A DNA stretch of 64,000 nucleotides from Virgibacillus alimentarius (GCF_000709085.1 NZ_JFBD01000019.1:46832-110831), one strand, 5' to 3'; numbered from the stretch's first letter, positions 18,378 to 28,364 are shown. The notes: generated by a model from the sequence alone, not told the origin. A program made the numbers and translations.

Positions 18378-18875
18378 TTATTTGCTTTTCACCGTGAGAA
18401 TTACATTCTCTCCCGCAGCAACTGTTTGTTTAGCCTCCGCGTGAATCTCACTCATATCGTTTGTATTTGTAATGATGATCGGGATAATCGTCCCCGTCGC
18501 TTTTTCTTCAATCATTTTAGTATCAAAGGAAACAAGCTTATCCCCTTTTTTCACGCGATCCCCTTCATGGATATGGGCGGTAAAACCTTCTCCTTTTAAG
18601 TTTACAGTATCAAGACCAATATGAATTAAAATTTCTACACCATTTGCCCCGCGGATGCCAATCGCATGTTTTGTTTCAGATAATTGAATAATTTCTCCGT
18701 CAAGCGGAGCTGTCACAACATCATTTGCAGGATGAATCGCAACGCCATCTCCCATCATTTTTTGTGCGAAAACAGGGTCTGGCACTTCTTCCAGCGGAAC
18801 AAGTTCGCCATCCACCGGTGCATATAATACAATATCTTTATCCTTTTCTTTTTTCTTAAAAAATTTGCCAAGCAT
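18378..18875 (-). CDS. PTS glucose-family enzyme IIA
   Basis: The 165-residue cytosolic EIIA(Glc)-type protein accepts phosphate from HPr and hands it to an EIIB. The phosphorylated His lies in VEILIHIGLDTVNL near residue 90, and a second conserved His is in KHAIGIRGANG near 69. It is the single-domain type, like YpqE of B. subtilis, and no EIIBC is nearby. ATG 18875 is preceded by AATGCT; the ribosome site is weak (the sequence just upstream is GGATAACA-like). It is divergent from the fructokinase gene, which hints at shared carbohydrate control. Partner permeases are presumably elsewhere. Confidence 0.88.
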   Translation of the reverse strand: MLGKFFKKKEKDKDIVLYAPVDGELVPLEEVPDPVFAQKMMGDGVAIHPANDVVTAPLDGEIIQLSETKHAIGIRGANGVEILIHIGLDTVNLKGEGFTAHIHEGDRVKKGDKLVSFDTKMIEEKATGTIIPIIITNTNDMSEIHAEAKQTVAAGENVILTVKSK

Positions 18876-18961
18876 TGTTATCCATCCAATCGTTTTTAAG
18901 ATTTATCCACTTATTCGGCAAAGCTAATTCAACGATCCTTCAAAAACCGTTAATATTCATC

Positions 18962-18997
18962 GAATAACATCGTTTTGTTATTCAATTTTAGTATAAT
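18962..18997 (+). promoter_or_regulatory. Putative operator and -10 box of the fructokinase gene
   Basis: Inverted repeat GAATAACA-6-TGTTATTC (18962-18983) sits just upstream of TATAAT (18992-18997). It covers the -35 region, the typical place of a repressor site. Confidence 0.45.
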
Positions 18998-19102
18998 ACA
19001 AATAATAATTGAGTTCCATTGGCTACTACGCTTGCTTCCTGTATGTTATATTATGGAACATATATCATAGCAAGAATTGAAGCTTTCATAGGGGGAATTA
19101 TC

Positions 19103-20053
19103 ATGCAGCATGGTGTGATCACACTTGGCGAAGCATTAATCGATTTTATTCCAACAGATTATTCCAATACCACGTATATCAAAAGCCCAGGAGGAGCTCC
19201 TGCCAATGTTGCTGTTGGAGTTGCAAGGCTTGGGGAACGATCAACATTTTTAGGTAAAGTCGGTGATGATGTTTTAGGAAAATTTTTAAAAGAAACATTG
19301 CGTGCACACCATGTTCATACGGATCAGCTTTCTTTTACTGCTGATCATCGAACTGGTCTTGTTTTTGTAACGAATGACGTTGACGGGGAGAGAAACTTTG
19401 ATTTTTATATAAATCCAAGTGCAGATCATTTTCTTCAAAAAGCAGATATCGATACAAAAAACGTAATCAGTCATAAAATCCTTCATTTCGGATCCATTTC
19501 CCTAATCCGCCAACCAGCGAAAGAGGCTACGGAACATGCTGTCAAGCTAGCAAGAGAAAATCGAATGGTTATTTCCTTTGATCCGAATTTACGCTCAACA
19601 CTTTGGGAAAAAGAAGAAGACGCACGTACAACGATCATCTCGATGTTAGATCAAGTAGATATTTTAAAATTGTCTGAAGAAGAGCTTACTTTTCTTACAG
19701 GTAAACAATTCATAAAAGAAGGAATTGAAATGCTCGAGGTCTACGATATTCGACTGATCATCGTGACAATGGGAGCAAATGGCTGTTATGTACATACACA
19801 AGAAGGGGATGCGCATGTTCCCGCAATGAACGTCAAAGCCATGGATACAACTGGGGCTGGTGATGCATTTATGTCAGGGATCTTGTATTCAATCAGTATT
19901 GCTGACGCAGAAGTAGATAAGCTCCGGATCAAAGATGTAGTAAAAATGGCCGAATTTGCATCTATATCGGGCGCTTTAGCCGCTTCAACGAAGGGAGCAA
20001 TGACTGCACTGCCGACGTTAGGAGAAGTAAATAGTCATTTTAAAAAACAATAG
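19103..20053 (+). CDS. Fructokinase-type PfkB carbohydrate kinase
   Basis: From the ATG at 19103 (AGGGGGAATT upstream) the protein is 316 residues, the normal length for a PfkB-family sugar kinase. It carries SPGGAPANVAVGVARLG near 27, the first PfkB signature, and MDTTGAGDAFMSGILYS near 255 with the catalytic Asp and anion hole, and DPNLRSTLW near 160. The frame has a longer upstream extension but that lacks a ribosome site. The LGEALIDFIP start and overall layout are like ScrK fructokinases, which make fructose 6-phosphate with ATP. 2-keto-3-deoxygluconate kinase is a less likely alternative. Confidence 0.85.
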   Translation: MQHGVITLGEALIDFIPTDYSNTTYIKSPGGAPANVAVGVARLGERSTFLGKVGDDVLGKFLKETLRAHHVHTDQLSFTADHRTGLVFVTNDVDGERNFDFYINPSADHFLQKADIDTKNVISHKILHFGSISLIRQPAKEATEHAVKLARENRMVISFDPNLRSTLWEKEEDARTTIISMLDQVDILKLSEEELTFLTGKQFIKEGIEMLEVYDIRLIIVTMGANGCYVHTQEGDAHVPAMNVKAMDTTGAGDAFMSGILYSISIADAEVDKLRIKDVVKMAEFASISGALAASTKGAMTALPTLGEVNSHFKKQ

Positions 20054-20079
20054 AAGGGACCGATAAGCTTGTCCCTTCT
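20052..20079. terminator. Hairpin between convergent fructokinase and copZ
   Basis: Perfect 9-bp stem AGAAGGGAC/GTCCCTTCT with a 10-base loop. T-tracts on either side are only moderate, so strength as a terminator is uncertain. Confidence 0.55.
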
Positions 20080-20095
20080 AAATTCATTCTTTCTA

Positions 20096-20302
20096 TTAAG
20101 ATTCAACATCATATCCTTGGTCTTCAATCGCTTCCCGCATATCTTCCAATGATACTTTTCCTTCCTTATATTTAACATCTACCTTGCCATTGTCCAAATG
20201 TACTTTTACTTTTGATACTCCTTTGATTTCCTCTAAGGCTCCTTTTACTGCAGATTCACAATGACCACATGTCATCCCTTTTACATTCAATGTAGTTTGC
20301 AT
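20096..20302 (-). CDS. copZ: Copper chaperone CopZ
   Basis: The 68-residue single heavy-metal-associated domain has the VKGMTCGHCESAVK motif (metal CxxC) near residues 7-20 and the beta-alpha-beta-beta-alpha-beta pattern of CopZ. It carries Cu(I) to CopA in the cytoplasm. ATG 20302 follows GGGGAAAA, and the copA stop is 25 bp upstream, so it is co-transcribed with copA and csoR. Confidence 0.93.
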   Translation of the reverse strand: MQTTLNVKGMTCGHCESAVKGALEEIKGVSKVKVHLDNGKVDVKYKEGKVSLEDMREAIEDQGYDVES

Positions 20303-20327
20303 TTTTATTTTCCCCTTTCTATCTTTT

Positions 20328-22730
20328 TTATACTTTAACTCGTTTCAATCGAAGAGAGTTGGATACAACACTGACGGAACTAAATGCCATGGCTGCTCCT
20401 GCTATCCATGGTGCGAGTAAGCCAAGAGCTGCGATTGGGATCCCTGCACTATTATATGCGAATGCCCAGAATAAATTTTGTCGAATGTTTTTAATCGTAG
20501 CATGACTTAATTTGATCGCTTTTGGTATCAGTAATAGTTCTCCTCCAAGGATGGTAACATCAGCCGCTTCAATCGCAACTTCCGTACCTGTTCCAATTGC
20601 AATACCAATATCTGCGGTTGCCAGTGCAGGTGCATCATTAATGCCATCACCAACCATCGCTACTTTTTTTCCTTGTTGCTGGATCTCTTTCACTTTATCC
20701 GCCTTTTCTTCCGGCAAAACTTGCGCAATAACATGATCAATACCTACCTGTTTGGCGATTGTTCGTGCAGTTCGGTCATTATCTCCTGTCAGCATAATGA
20801 CTTCAAGGCCATCATCTTTTAATTGTTGGATCGCTTGATGAGCTGTCTCTTTTTTCGTATCTGCTACAGCAATAATCCCGCGGAATTTCCCGTTGACTGC
20901 GATCAGCATTGCTGTTTTTCCTTCTGTTTCGTAATCAACTAATTTTTTCTCAGTCATTGTTACATCAATCTTATTTTCTTTCATTAGGTTTCTTGTACCG
21001 ACTAATACCTGCTTTCCTTTTATGACCGCTTTAATGCCCCGACCGGGTATTGCAGTAAATGCATCCACATCAACGATCGCTATTCCTTTTTCCTTTGCAA
21101 ATGTGACGATAGCTTCCGCTAATGCATGCTCAGACCTATTTTCCGCACTCGCTAATAATTGTAAGGTTTGATCATCTCCAGTATAATCGGTCACTTCAGG
21201 TTTCCCATTCGTAATCGTCCCAGTTTTATCAAAGATGATTGCATCCAATTGGTGTGTACGTTCTAAATGTTCTCCACCTTTAAATAAAATCCCATTTTCT
21301 GCGGCTTTTCCCGTCCCAACCATAATGGAAGTTGGGGTAGCTAAGCCTAATGCACATGGACATGCGATCACAAGCACGGCTATTGCTGCAATGAGAGAAG
21401 TTTCTATATTTCCAGGTGTTACAAACACAAGCCAAATAATATAGGTCACAAAAGCAATACCGACAACAATGGGAACAAAATAACCGGAAATCACATCTGC
21501 TAATCGCTGAATCGGCGCTTTGGAACCTTGGGCATCTTCAACAGCTTTTACAATCGATGCGAGAGCTGTGTCCTTTCCAACCCTTGTCGCTTTCATTTCA
21601 ATCGTTCCATTTTTGTTTAAGGTTGAACCAATGACATTTGCTTCTATATCTTTTTCAATCGGAATCGATTCACCCGTAATCATGGATTCGTCAACAGCTG
21701 TTCTTCCTTTCACTACAATACCATCTACAGGGATCTTTTCTCCCGGTTTTACCATTATAAGGTCTCCCACGATCACGTCCTCAATAGGAATCATTACTTC
21801 TTCTCCATCACGAATTACCCGCGCTTGTTTTACTTGAAGATTAAGCAATTTGGATATAGCAACCGTTGTTCTGCTCTTTGCGCTCGTTTCTAAATACTTT
21901 CCAAATAAAATGAGCGTAATTAAAATGGCACTCGTCTCAAAATATAAGTGAGGTACATAAACTGGATTCCCTATCGTTTTATATGCTTCATATAAACTAT
22001 AAAAGTATGCAGCGCTGGTCCCGAGCGTAACGAGCACATCCATGTTTGCTCCGCCACTTCGCAAACTTTTATATGCACCTTTGTAGAACTGCCATCCAAT
22101 GATAAATTGGATTGGTGTTGCTAGCGCAAATTGGAACCACGGATTCATAAAGAGAGATGGAAGATGAATACCAAGTAAATGATCCAGCATTGTAACCAAA
22201 AGAGGCAGTGATAATAGAGCTGAGATAAGAAGCTTTCGCTGCATTTGTTTTATCTCTTTCTCTTTGTGTGTCAGCTTCTCTTCTTTGCTCGCTTTTGGTT
22301 GAGCATCATAGCCAAGCTTTTGGATTTTACCGATCAGATCGGATTCCTGCACCATCTCCGGATTGTATTCGATTTGAGCTGATTCATTCGTCAGATTCAC
22401 AGTTGCTTGTTTAATTCCTTCCTGCTTATTTAGCACTTTTTCAATTCGGGACGAACAGGCGGCACACGTCATTCCAATCACATCAAATTCAGCTTTCTCC
22501 GTTTGGACCCCGTACCCTATTTTTTCGATTCGTTGACTGATATCCTGTACAGATGTCGTCTCAGGATCATAATCTACATTCGCTTTTTCTGTCGTTAGAT
22601 TAACCTGGGCTTCCACACCCTCCATTTTATTTAAAACCTTTTCCACTCTTGCGGAACAGGCTGCACAGGTCATACCAGTTACCCCTAGCGTAATATGCTT
22701 CTTTTTACGCATTTGCCTCGCCTTACTCAC
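20328..22730 (-). CDS. copA: Copper-exporting P-type ATPase CopA
   Basis: The 800-residue P1B-ATPase exports Cu(I). It has two N-terminal HMA domains ([13 protein letters not shown] near 19, [13 protein letters not shown] near 88), a translocation CPC in [13 protein letters not shown], the phosphorylation DKTGTITNG, the SEHALAEAI nucleotide motif, and [10 protein letters not shown] at the hinge. These are complete and in order. The GTG at 22730 has GGGAGG only three bases before it; an in-frame ATG six codons later is also possible. It sits between csoR and copZ in one operon under CsoR control. Confidence 0.95.
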   Translation of the reverse strand: MSKARQMRKKKHITLGVTGMTCAACSARVEKVLNKMEGVEAQVNLTTEKANVDYDPETTSVQDISQRIEKIGYGVQTEKAEFDVIGMTCAACSSRIEKVLNKQEGIKQATVNLTNESAQIEYNPEMVQESDLIGKIQKLGYDAQPKASKEEKLTHKEKEIKQMQRKLLISALLSLPLLVTMLDHLLGIHLPSLFMNPWFQFALATPIQFIIGWQFYKGAYKSLRSGGANMDVLVTLGTSAAYFYSLYEAYKTIGNPVYVPHLYFETSAILITLILFGKYLETSAKSRTTVAISKLLNLQVKQARVIRDGEEVMIPIEDVIVGDLIMVKPGEKIPVDGIVVKGRTAVDESMITGESIPIEKDIEANVIGSTLNKNGTIEMKATRVGKDTALASIVKAVEDAQGSKAPIQRLADVISGYFVPIVVGIAFVTYIIWLVFVTPGNIETSLIAAIAVLVIACPCALGLATPTSIMVGTGKAAENGILFKGGEHLERTHQLDAIIFDKTGTITNGKPEVTDYTGDDQTLQLLASAENRSEHALAEAIVTFAKEKGIAIVDVDAFTAIPGRGIKAVIKGKQVLVGTRNLMKENKIDVTMTEKKLVDYETEGKTAMLIAVNGKFRGIIAVADTKKETAHQAIQQLKDDGLEVIMLTGDNDRTARTIAKQVGIDHVIAQVLPEEKADKVKEIQQQGKKVAMVGDGINDAPALATADIGIAIGTGTEVAIEAADVTILGGELLLIPKAIKLSHATIKNIRQNLFWAFAYNSAGIPIAALGLLAPWIAGAAMAFSSVSVVSNSLRLKRVKV

Positions 22731-22744
22731 TTGCCTCCCCCCCC

Positions 22745-23047
22745 TTATTTCGAAAACTGCTTAATGACTTCGATTAATTCTTCAATCGCTTCATTTCCTT
22801 CTCCGGTCTTTATTGCTTCACTTACACAGTGTTTTGTATGACGCTCCATCAGGGAAAATCCGACTTTTTTTAATGCCGCATTAATCGCACTAATTTGTAC
22901 TAATATATCTACACAATATCGGTCTTCCTCGACCATTTTTTGAATTCCGCGCACTTGTCCTTCAATCCGCTTCAGACGATTGATAACTTTTTGTTTTTCA
23001 TCTTCGGTTCTGGGAGTTACCGGGTGATCATGTAAGTATTCCCCCAA
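22745..23047 (-). CDS. csoR: Copper-sensing repressor CsoR
   Basis: The 100-residue all-helical repressor belongs to the DUF156/CsoR family. Ligands Cys45, His70 and Cys74 in YCVDI and RHTKHC fit the copper-binding set, which separates it from CstR, lacking that His. Conserved [12 protein letters not shown] near residue 24 is the DNA-contact region. The longest frame begins with GTG at 23056, but that codon lies inside the AAGGAG site; the TTG at 23047, seven bases after it, is preferred. It is the first gene of csoR-copA-copZ and a CsoR-like box lies just upstream, so it probably represses its own operon until Cu(I) binds. Confidence 0.9.
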   Translation of the reverse strand: MGEYLHDHPVTPRTEDEKQKVINRLKRIEGQVRGIQKMVEEDRYCVDILVQISAINAALKKVGFSLMERHTKHCVSEAIKTGEGNEAIEELIEVIKQFSK

Positions 23048-23075
23048 ATGAATCACTCCTTTCCTCTTCTAATTA

Positions 23076-23097
23076 TACTATACCCCCCACATGTATA
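23076..23097 (-). promoter_or_regulatory. Candidate CsoR operator and -10 before csoR
   Basis: The + strand reads CTATACCCCCCACATGTATA, a C-rich/G-rich pseudo-palindrome like known TACCC...GGGTA boxes. On the minus strand it overlaps GTATAGTATAAT, a good -10 box. Confidence 0.6.
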
Positions 23098-23204
23098 TTG
23101 TGCAAGTGATTCATTTGTCTATATCGTTACTTATTTCATGATTCATCGTATAAAGTCCTGCTCACACCTATTATTTCTAGGATAAAACAAGTTAAAACAA
23201 AAAC

Positions 23205-23236
23205 CACACGATATGCTTTATGGAGCACATCGTGTG
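23205..23236 (-). terminator. Terminator of the DHH phosphoesterase gene
   Basis: Stem CACACGAT/ATCGTGTG with further partial pairing, followed on the minus strand by TTTTTGTTTT. It stands about ten bases after the stop codon at 23247. Confidence 0.85.
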
Positions 23237-23246
23237 ATTTTTAGGT

Positions 23247-24431
23247 TTATTTCTTTTTCTTTTTGACTTCTTCCATTAAATATTCTATAAATTCTTCATC
23301 TCTTACTAGCCACGCTGCATCATTTCGCTTTAAAAACTTTTCGCCCTCATCAAAACTTATAAAGGTCTTATCTATTTTCTCTTTATTATGTTCAATCCCC
23401 CAGTCACACTCATTTAGTGGAAAAAGGAGAAATATATCCCCTGTACGATTTTTATAAAGAGATCCAAATGTGGACTGTTTCAAATTATACCGATTTCGTT
23501 TAGCATCTTCATGCAATGGTCTAAGTGGAAACGTTTCTTTCACAAAACGCTTATATGCTTCATCCGTCATGGAGCAGCCGGCAGCTTTCGCATGACCGCC
23601 TCCACCAAAATAGCTGGCTACCTCTGATACATCAACATGGTCATGAATGGTTCTGAATCCTACCCGTTTTCCTCCGATATTTAAAATAGCAATATAATCC
23701 AAGTGCGGACATTCTTTGCCAAGTTCATTTCCAAGTTCCGAGTGATAGGATTCTGCATATACTACGCCTGCATAATGATCACCGATTAGCTTTTGAACTA
23801 ATTGGCGTCTTTTCCGGCGAATATAGCGTTCTATTTTGCGATCTTCCATATCCAAAAGCTTCTCTTCAAATGCATCAAAGGAGAACGGTTCATCTTCCCT
23901 TAACCGGTTGATCATTTTTTCTTCAAATTCATCAATGGAAATGAGGAAAAAGAGTGTGTTGAGTCTTCGTGCTTGCTGATTATCATTTTTCTCCCACTCC
24001 CACGTATCATACTGCCTAACGAGCTCTACAAAATCATCCTTCGCATCGGATGGATCAAGATGCTTATGTTTTACAAGATAATCATAAAATAAAGAAGTTG
24101 CTGAAGTTAAATTTCCGCTTTCATCCTCGACGACAACAGATCCCCATTCATAATCATTAAATGAAAGCGAGGTTTTATGATGATCAATCAGCTGTACATT
24201 TCCACCAGTTTGAGAAAAAGCTTCCATCCTTTTTGTATTCTCTTCATTCACAGACAGATCGGTAATAAATAGGAATGTTTCCTTATCTTCATGTTCGAAA
24301 AACCACTCCACTTCCCGGTCTAGACCGGAAACAGAGTTGTAACGCACCTTCACCTGATTGCCAAAGGCAAGCTTTGCTAAAATACCACATCCTACCCCAT
24401 CCAGATCGTTATGGGATAATAATTTGTACAT
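23247..24431 (-). CDS. DHH/DHHA1-family phosphoesterase
   Basis: The 394-residue protein has the DHH catalytic motifs SHNDLDGVGCG near residue 5, LFITDLSV near 50 and LIDHHKTSL near 82. A C-terminal DHHA1 glycine-rich motif, SYFGGGGHAKAAGC, occurs near 275, so it resembles nanoRNase/oligoribonuclease or cyclic dinucleotide phosphodiesterases. It probably hydrolyses short phosphodiesters in the cytoplasm, with substrate unknown. The start at 24431 (ATG after GAGGTG) is preferred over a GTG three codons earlier. A strong hairpin closes the gene. No partner gene is visible. Confidence 0.8.
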   Translation of the reverse strand: MYKLLSHNDLDGVGCGILAKLAFGNQVKVRYNSVSGLDREVEWFFEHEDKETFLFITDLSVNEENTKRMEAFSQTGGNVQLIDHHKTSLSFNDYEWGSVVVEDESGNLTSATSLFYDYLVKHKHLDPSDAKDDFVELVRQYDTWEWEKNDNQQARRLNTLFFLISIDEFEEKMINRLREDEPFSFDAFEEKLLDMEDRKIERYIRRKRRQLVQKLIGDHYAGVVYAESYHSELGNELGKECPHLDYIAILNIGGKRVGFRTIHDHVDVSEVASYFGGGGHAKAAGCSMTDEAYKRFVKETFPLRPLHEDAKRNRYNLKQSTFGSLYKNRTGDIFLLFPLNECDWGIEHNKEKIDKTFISFDEGEKFLKRNDAAWLVRDEEFIEYLMEEVKKKKK

Positions 24432-24640
24432 CGGAATCACCTCAAAAGATAGTATGGTTTTTAATGTAGAAAATTATTGTGAAAAGACGTTAATATTTTG
24501 AGGATATCTATCTACATCTACACGATCACTTTCGTATATTCCTATATTAACAGACATCTTCTCTGTTTGAAAAACACCCAATCGTTGCCATCTATCTATA
24601 TAACATTTACAATATTTCTAGAAAGGAGCTAGCCATAACT

Positions 24641-25510
24641 ATGAACTACAATTTACCAGAAAATATCGTTGAAATTTTAAATAAAAACCAAAGAACACAG
24701 GATAGTACACACAATAACCTCATCCGAGAGGACGGATATGTCCCGCCAACCAACGAGCTATTTATTGATGCTATTACCGCTCTAAGCATGGGGAAAAATA
24801 TATTATTAAAGGGACCAACAGGTGCAGGAAAGACAAAGTTGGCAGAAACACTATCCCATTTATTCCATCAGCCAATGTTCAGTATTAACTGTTCTGTGGA
24901 TTTAGATGCTGAAAGCCTAATGGGTTTTAAAACCTTAGCTTATGAAGATGAAAAACAAGTGATAAAATTTGTTCCCGGTCCTGTAACGAGTGCGATGAAA
25001 GACGGAAGTTTTCTATATATCGATGAAATAAATATGGCCAAGCCAGAAACACTGCCACTTATTAATGGAACGCTCGACTACCGGAGAACAGTTACGAATC
25101 CATTTACAAATGAAGTCATTACTGCGAAAAAAGGATTTAATGTGATAGCGGCAATCAATGAAGGATATATTGGTACTGTACCTCTAAACGAAGCACTAAA
25201 GAATCGCTTTATCGTGATTGACGTTCCTTATCTTCAAGGTGACCAACTAAAAGAATTGATCAAGAGCAATACAAGATTAACAGATAAAACGATGATTGAT
25301 CTGTTTACCACATTATCAGCAGACTTAATTCATGCAGTAGATCAAGGAAAACTAGCTGAAGACGCAGCTTCGATTCGTGCTTTGCTTGATGCTTGTGATT
25401 TAAGTGTTGTCATTCCCCCAAAACGCGCTATTTTGCGTTCTATTATTGATAAGCTGGAAGAGGACCGAGAAAAAGAATTTGTGGAAAACTTAGCTGAAAC
25501 GTTGTTCTAG
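24641..25510 (+). CDS. yojN: MoxR-family AAA+ ATPase (YojN/NorQ type)
   Basis: The 289-residue AAA+ protein has Walker A GPTGAGKTKLAE near 52, Walker B-like FLYIDEINMAKPE near 125 and sensor I NVIAAINE near 168. An arginine-finger and sensor 2 region follow. In the MoxR group such ATPases assemble with a VWA partner to remodel or insert cofactors into a target protein. It is followed 15 bp later by a VWA gene, the same order as B. subtilis yojN-yojO (NorQ/NorD-like by annotation). ATG 24641 follows AAAGGAG. The client protein in this organism is unknown; no nitric-oxide reductase is in view. Confidence 0.82.
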   Translation: MNYNLPENIVEILNKNQRTQDSTHNNLIREDGYVPPTNELFIDAITALSMGKNILLKGPTGAGKTKLAETLSHLFHQPMFSINCSVDLDAESLMGFKTLAYEDEKQVIKFVPGPVTSAMKDGSFLYIDEINMAKPETLPLINGTLDYRRTVTNPFTNEVITAKKGFNVIAAINEGYIGTVPLNEALKNRFIVIDVPYLQGDQLKELIKSNTRLTDKTMIDLFTTLSADLIHAVDQGKLAEDAASIRALLDACDLSVVIPPKRAILRSIIDKLEEDREKEFVENLAETLF

Positions 25511-25525
25511 AAAGGAGAATTAGGG

Positions 25526-27445
25526 ATGAAGTATAACCGGTGGGTGGATACCAAAATCGACACGAATCTTTACAGGCAATTACAAGATTTAACCACTGTC
25601 TTATCCGGTCAGCCTGATTTACTATTCGAATATTCCTACGGCTCCTATATGGACATCGTGAATGGTAAAGTGACCGGAAGCCGGCTGTGGGATGTTGAGA
25701 AGCACCAGATCAGGGAATCCGGCTATAAGACAGACGTATTTCTACGCACCATCGGAACAATGTATTATTCATCCGTACCAGACTTAAAAATGTATGCGGA
25801 TAAACGGAATCATTCCATGCTTCCGAAGTTTTCTTCCCAATTGTTTACGTTGCTCGAAGATTTGCGTCTTGAAGATCTGATAAAAAAAGTTCGCCCTGGC
25901 ACGGAAAAGGATTTCTCCATCCGCAATCATTTTATGCGACATTATTTTGAAACACAATTAGCAACAAACGTCACACGAAGCTATACACTAAGTGAATTAT
26001 TTTGTCTGATCTCACTTACACTGTACGCCAATCAGCCAGATCCGTATTTTCCAAAAGCAAATGAAGGGCGATTAAACCTGCTAGAAAAACTAAAGCCATC
26101 TATTTATTCCGCCTTTGAGGCAAAAAATACCAAAGATATAATACATATCGTCGAGCACATCGTCCTTCAGACCGAACTGTATGAAGAAGAAGATATGATT
26201 AATGACTATTTTGTTTTCCCAATCGCATATTTGGGAACATTAGAAGAAAATACACTTTTTGATGAATTAACCCGAACAGATAAACTGGCAAACGAGGATA
26301 AAGAGGAGATCGATGAGGATAATAATGAATATATGGACCAGCGTTTTTCAACCTGGCACAGAGAAAATCAAAATAGCGATAGAAAACAAAATTTTCTTCA
26401 GTTTGAAATGGAAGTTGGAACGAAAACAAATCTCATGGGTGGTGGAACAAGAGAAACCGATGATGCTGATCAAGCAATGGGTACCGTTCAAGGTGCATCA
26501 GGGAAAAGTGACAAAAATGACTACTCGGAACTCGAATCGCTTGAGCGCGAGACAAACAAGGATGCTTCAAAGGGAGACAGCCCTTACGGAGAAGAAAATA
26601 AAGACGCCATTGCTATACGAAAAGAAGCACATCCCCCTTCAAAAGCAGATAAAGAAGTTTACCATGCATATGCTTCGGATATTGAGGCAGCAAAACGCAA
26701 ACTTGCAACAACCATTAAGAAAACACTAGAACATAAAATGAATGCACCAAGGAAGGATTTAGTAATTGGCCGTCTTTCCAAAAAGTTAATGCCACTTGTG
26801 ATTGACGAAAACCCGAGAGTATTTTATAAAAAAAGTGAGGAATCAAATGAGATCGATGCTGTTTTCACCTTACTTGTAGACTGTTCCGCTTCCATGCATA
26901 ATAAAATGGAAGAAACAAAGCGTGGTATTGTCCTTTTTCACGAAGTTTTAAAACAATTGAAAATTCCTCACTCCATCGTAGGCTTTTGGGAAGATGCCAA
27001 TGAAGTAAAGAAAAATTATCAGCCAAACTATTTTCATTTGATTCATACGCATGCAGACTTTCCTTCTCAAACAAGCGGAGCGAAAATCATGCAGCTGGAG
27101 CCAGAGGAAGATAACCGCGATGGTTTCAGCATTCGTATCATGACGGAAGATCTCGCAAAAAGAAGAGAGAAACATAAATTTTTACTCGTATTTTCAGACG
27201 GAGAACCAGCTGCTGCAAATTATGACCAAAATGGGATTGTGGATACAAATATTGCCGTTACAGAAGCTCGAAATAAAGGAATTGACGTCGTCGGCATGTT
27301 TCTGGCTGACGGTGAAATTGATGAACAAGATGATACAACCATGAAAAATATTTACGGAAAAGAGCGCGTTATGATACCAAATGTCTCAGAGCTTCCGGAA
27401 CATTTTGCACCAATTTTGAAGAAATTGCTGTTTAAATCTATATAA
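25526..27445 (+). CDS. yojO: VWA-domain protein, CobT/NorD-like partner of MoxR
   Basis: The 639-residue protein has a long N-terminal helical region, an acidic low-complexity middle (near 260-360, rich in Asp, Glu, Asn, Ser, Lys) and a C-terminal von Willebrand A domain. The VWA metal site (MIDAS) begins at TLLVDCSASMHNKMEE near 450, DxSxS. The T and D of the MIDAS follow in FSDGEPAAANYD near 550. Size and layout fit YojO/NorD. It is 15 bp after the MoxR gene with AAAGGAG before ATG 25526. Together they probably form a chaperone pair. Its C-terminus LLFKSI is not a signal sequence. Confidence 0.82.
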   Translation: MKYNRWVDTKIDTNLYRQLQDLTTVLSGQPDLLFEYSYGSYMDIVNGKVTGSRLWDVEKHQIRESGYKTDVFLRTIGTMYYSSVPDLKMYADKRNHSMLPKFSSQLFTLLEDLRLEDLIKKVRPGTEKDFSIRNHFMRHYFETQLATNVTRSYTLSELFCLISLTLYANQPDPYFPKANEGRLNLLEKLKPSIYSAFEAKNTKDIIHIVEHIVLQTELYEEEDMINDYFVFPIAYLGTLEENTLFDELTRTDKLANEDKEEIDEDNNEYMDQRFSTWHRENQNSDRKQNFLQFEMEVGTKTNLMGGGTRETDDADQAMGTVQGASGKSDKNDYSELESLERETNKDASKGDSPYGEENKDAIAIRKEAHPPSKADKEVYHAYASDIEAAKRKLATTIKKTLEHKMNAPRKDLVIGRLSKKLMPLVIDENPRVFYKKSEESNEIDAVFTLLVDCSASMHNKMEETKRGIVLFHEVLKQLKIPHSIVGFWEDANEVKKNYQPNYFHLIHTHADFPSQTSGAKIMQLEPEEDNRDGFSIRIMTEDLAKRREKHKFLLVFSDGEPAAANYDQNGIVDTNIAVTEARNKGIDVVGMFLADGEIDEQDDTTMKNIYGKERVMIPNVSELPEHFAPILKKLLFKSI

Positions 27446-27458
27446 ATTTTCAAGAGGG

Positions 27459-27471
27459 GGGGACTGTCCCC
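27459..27471. repeat. Odd-centre palindrome GGGGAC-T-GTCCCC
   Basis: Six-base arms around a single T, 14 bases after the yojO stop codon and just before the next ribosome site. The same design recurs at 31021, 37661 and 51620. Confidence 0.55.
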
Positions 27472-27487
27472 ATGTGGAGGTTTTCGC

Positions 27488-28189
27488 GTGAATCGATTAA
27501 CGACAAAGAAGAATGTTCTGTATATCATCGGTATGCTTCTAGTATTTATCATGTTGGCGGGGTGCGGTTCACAGCCAGAGGATGAGGAGACAAAACAGGA
27601 AACACCAGAAAAAACTGAAAATCAATCAGAATCAACGGATTCAACTAGTGATCAAACAAAATTTGAACAAGAAAGTCCATTCGTTACGATTACAATGGAA
27701 GACGGGGATGAAATAAAGATTGAATTATATCCCGACATAGCTCCAAATACCGTTAATAATTTTATTTCTTTGGCTGAAAACAGTTTTTATGACGGTCTCA
27801 TTTTTCACCGTGTTATCCCTGATTTCATGATACAAGGCGGCGATCCAGAAGGAAATGGTAAAGGCGGCCCAGGATATACGATTAAAGGAGAATTTGATTC
27901 AAATGGTGTTTCAAATGATTTAAAACATAAGCGCGGCGTGATTTCTATGGCTCGTTCATCAGACCCGGACTCAGCGGGATCTCAGTTTTTTATCGTTGTA
28001 AGCGACTCTCCTAGTCTTAATGGTGACTATGCCGCATTCGGGCAAGTAATAGAGGGAATGGATACAGTTGATGAGATCGCATCCGTAAAACGCGATGCTA
28101 ACGATAAACCGAAAAAAGATCAAAAGATGAAAAAAATAGAAGTAGACACAAAAGGAAAAAAATTTCCCGATCCAGAAACAATTGAATAA
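27488..28189 (+). CDS. Secreted peptidyl-prolyl isomerase (cyclophilin), lipoprotein
   Basis: The 233-residue lipoprotein has a signal peptide ending in the lipobox LAGC (Cys27). A charged Glu/Thr/Ser linker (residues 30-65) leads to a cyclophilin domain. Key cyclophilin residues are seen in FHRVIPDFMIQGGD near 113 (catalytic Arg), GSQFFIV near 165 and the WSDG-equivalent near 180. It should help proline isomerisation of extracellular proteins at the membrane surface. The start is a GTG at 27488 with GGAGG seven bases before. It is monocistronic and ends at a perfect hairpin. PrsA is a different fold and is excluded. Confidence 0.9.
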   Translation: MNRLTTKKNVLYIIGMLLVFIMLAGCGSQPEDEETKQETPEKTENQSESTDSTSDQTKFEQESPFVTITMEDGDEIKIELYPDIAPNTVNNFISLAENSFYDGLIFHRVIPDFMIQGGDPEGNGKGGPGYTIKGEFDSNGVSNDLKHKRGVISMARSSDPDSAGSQFFIVVSDSPSLNGDYAAFGQVIEGMDTVDEIASVKRDANDKPKKDQKMKKIEVDTKGKKFPDPETIE

Positions 28190-28196
28190 ACGTTAG

Positions 28197-28233
28197 AAGA
28201 TGGTGCGCATTATAATGTGCACCATCTTTTTTA
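28197..28233 (+). terminator. Terminator of the cyclophilin gene
   Basis: Stem AGATGGTGC/GCACCATCT, with outer AT pairs, followed by six T on the plus strand. Confidence 0.9.
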
Positions 28234-28364
28234 TATCAATCGATCTTTTAGAAAGAAATATTCATATTTTGGTTAAAATCGGAAAGAATAAAACTATCCA
28301 AAGCAAGACTGCTTGTTTGTTTTTATACTTATTTACAAATCTAAGTTCTCAAGGAGGGATGTAA

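Noticed and set aside
22745..23047. Reading the CsoR-family gene as CstR for the sulfur cluster
   Set aside because: It keeps the His of the Cys-His-Cys copper site and is in an operon with copA and copZ.
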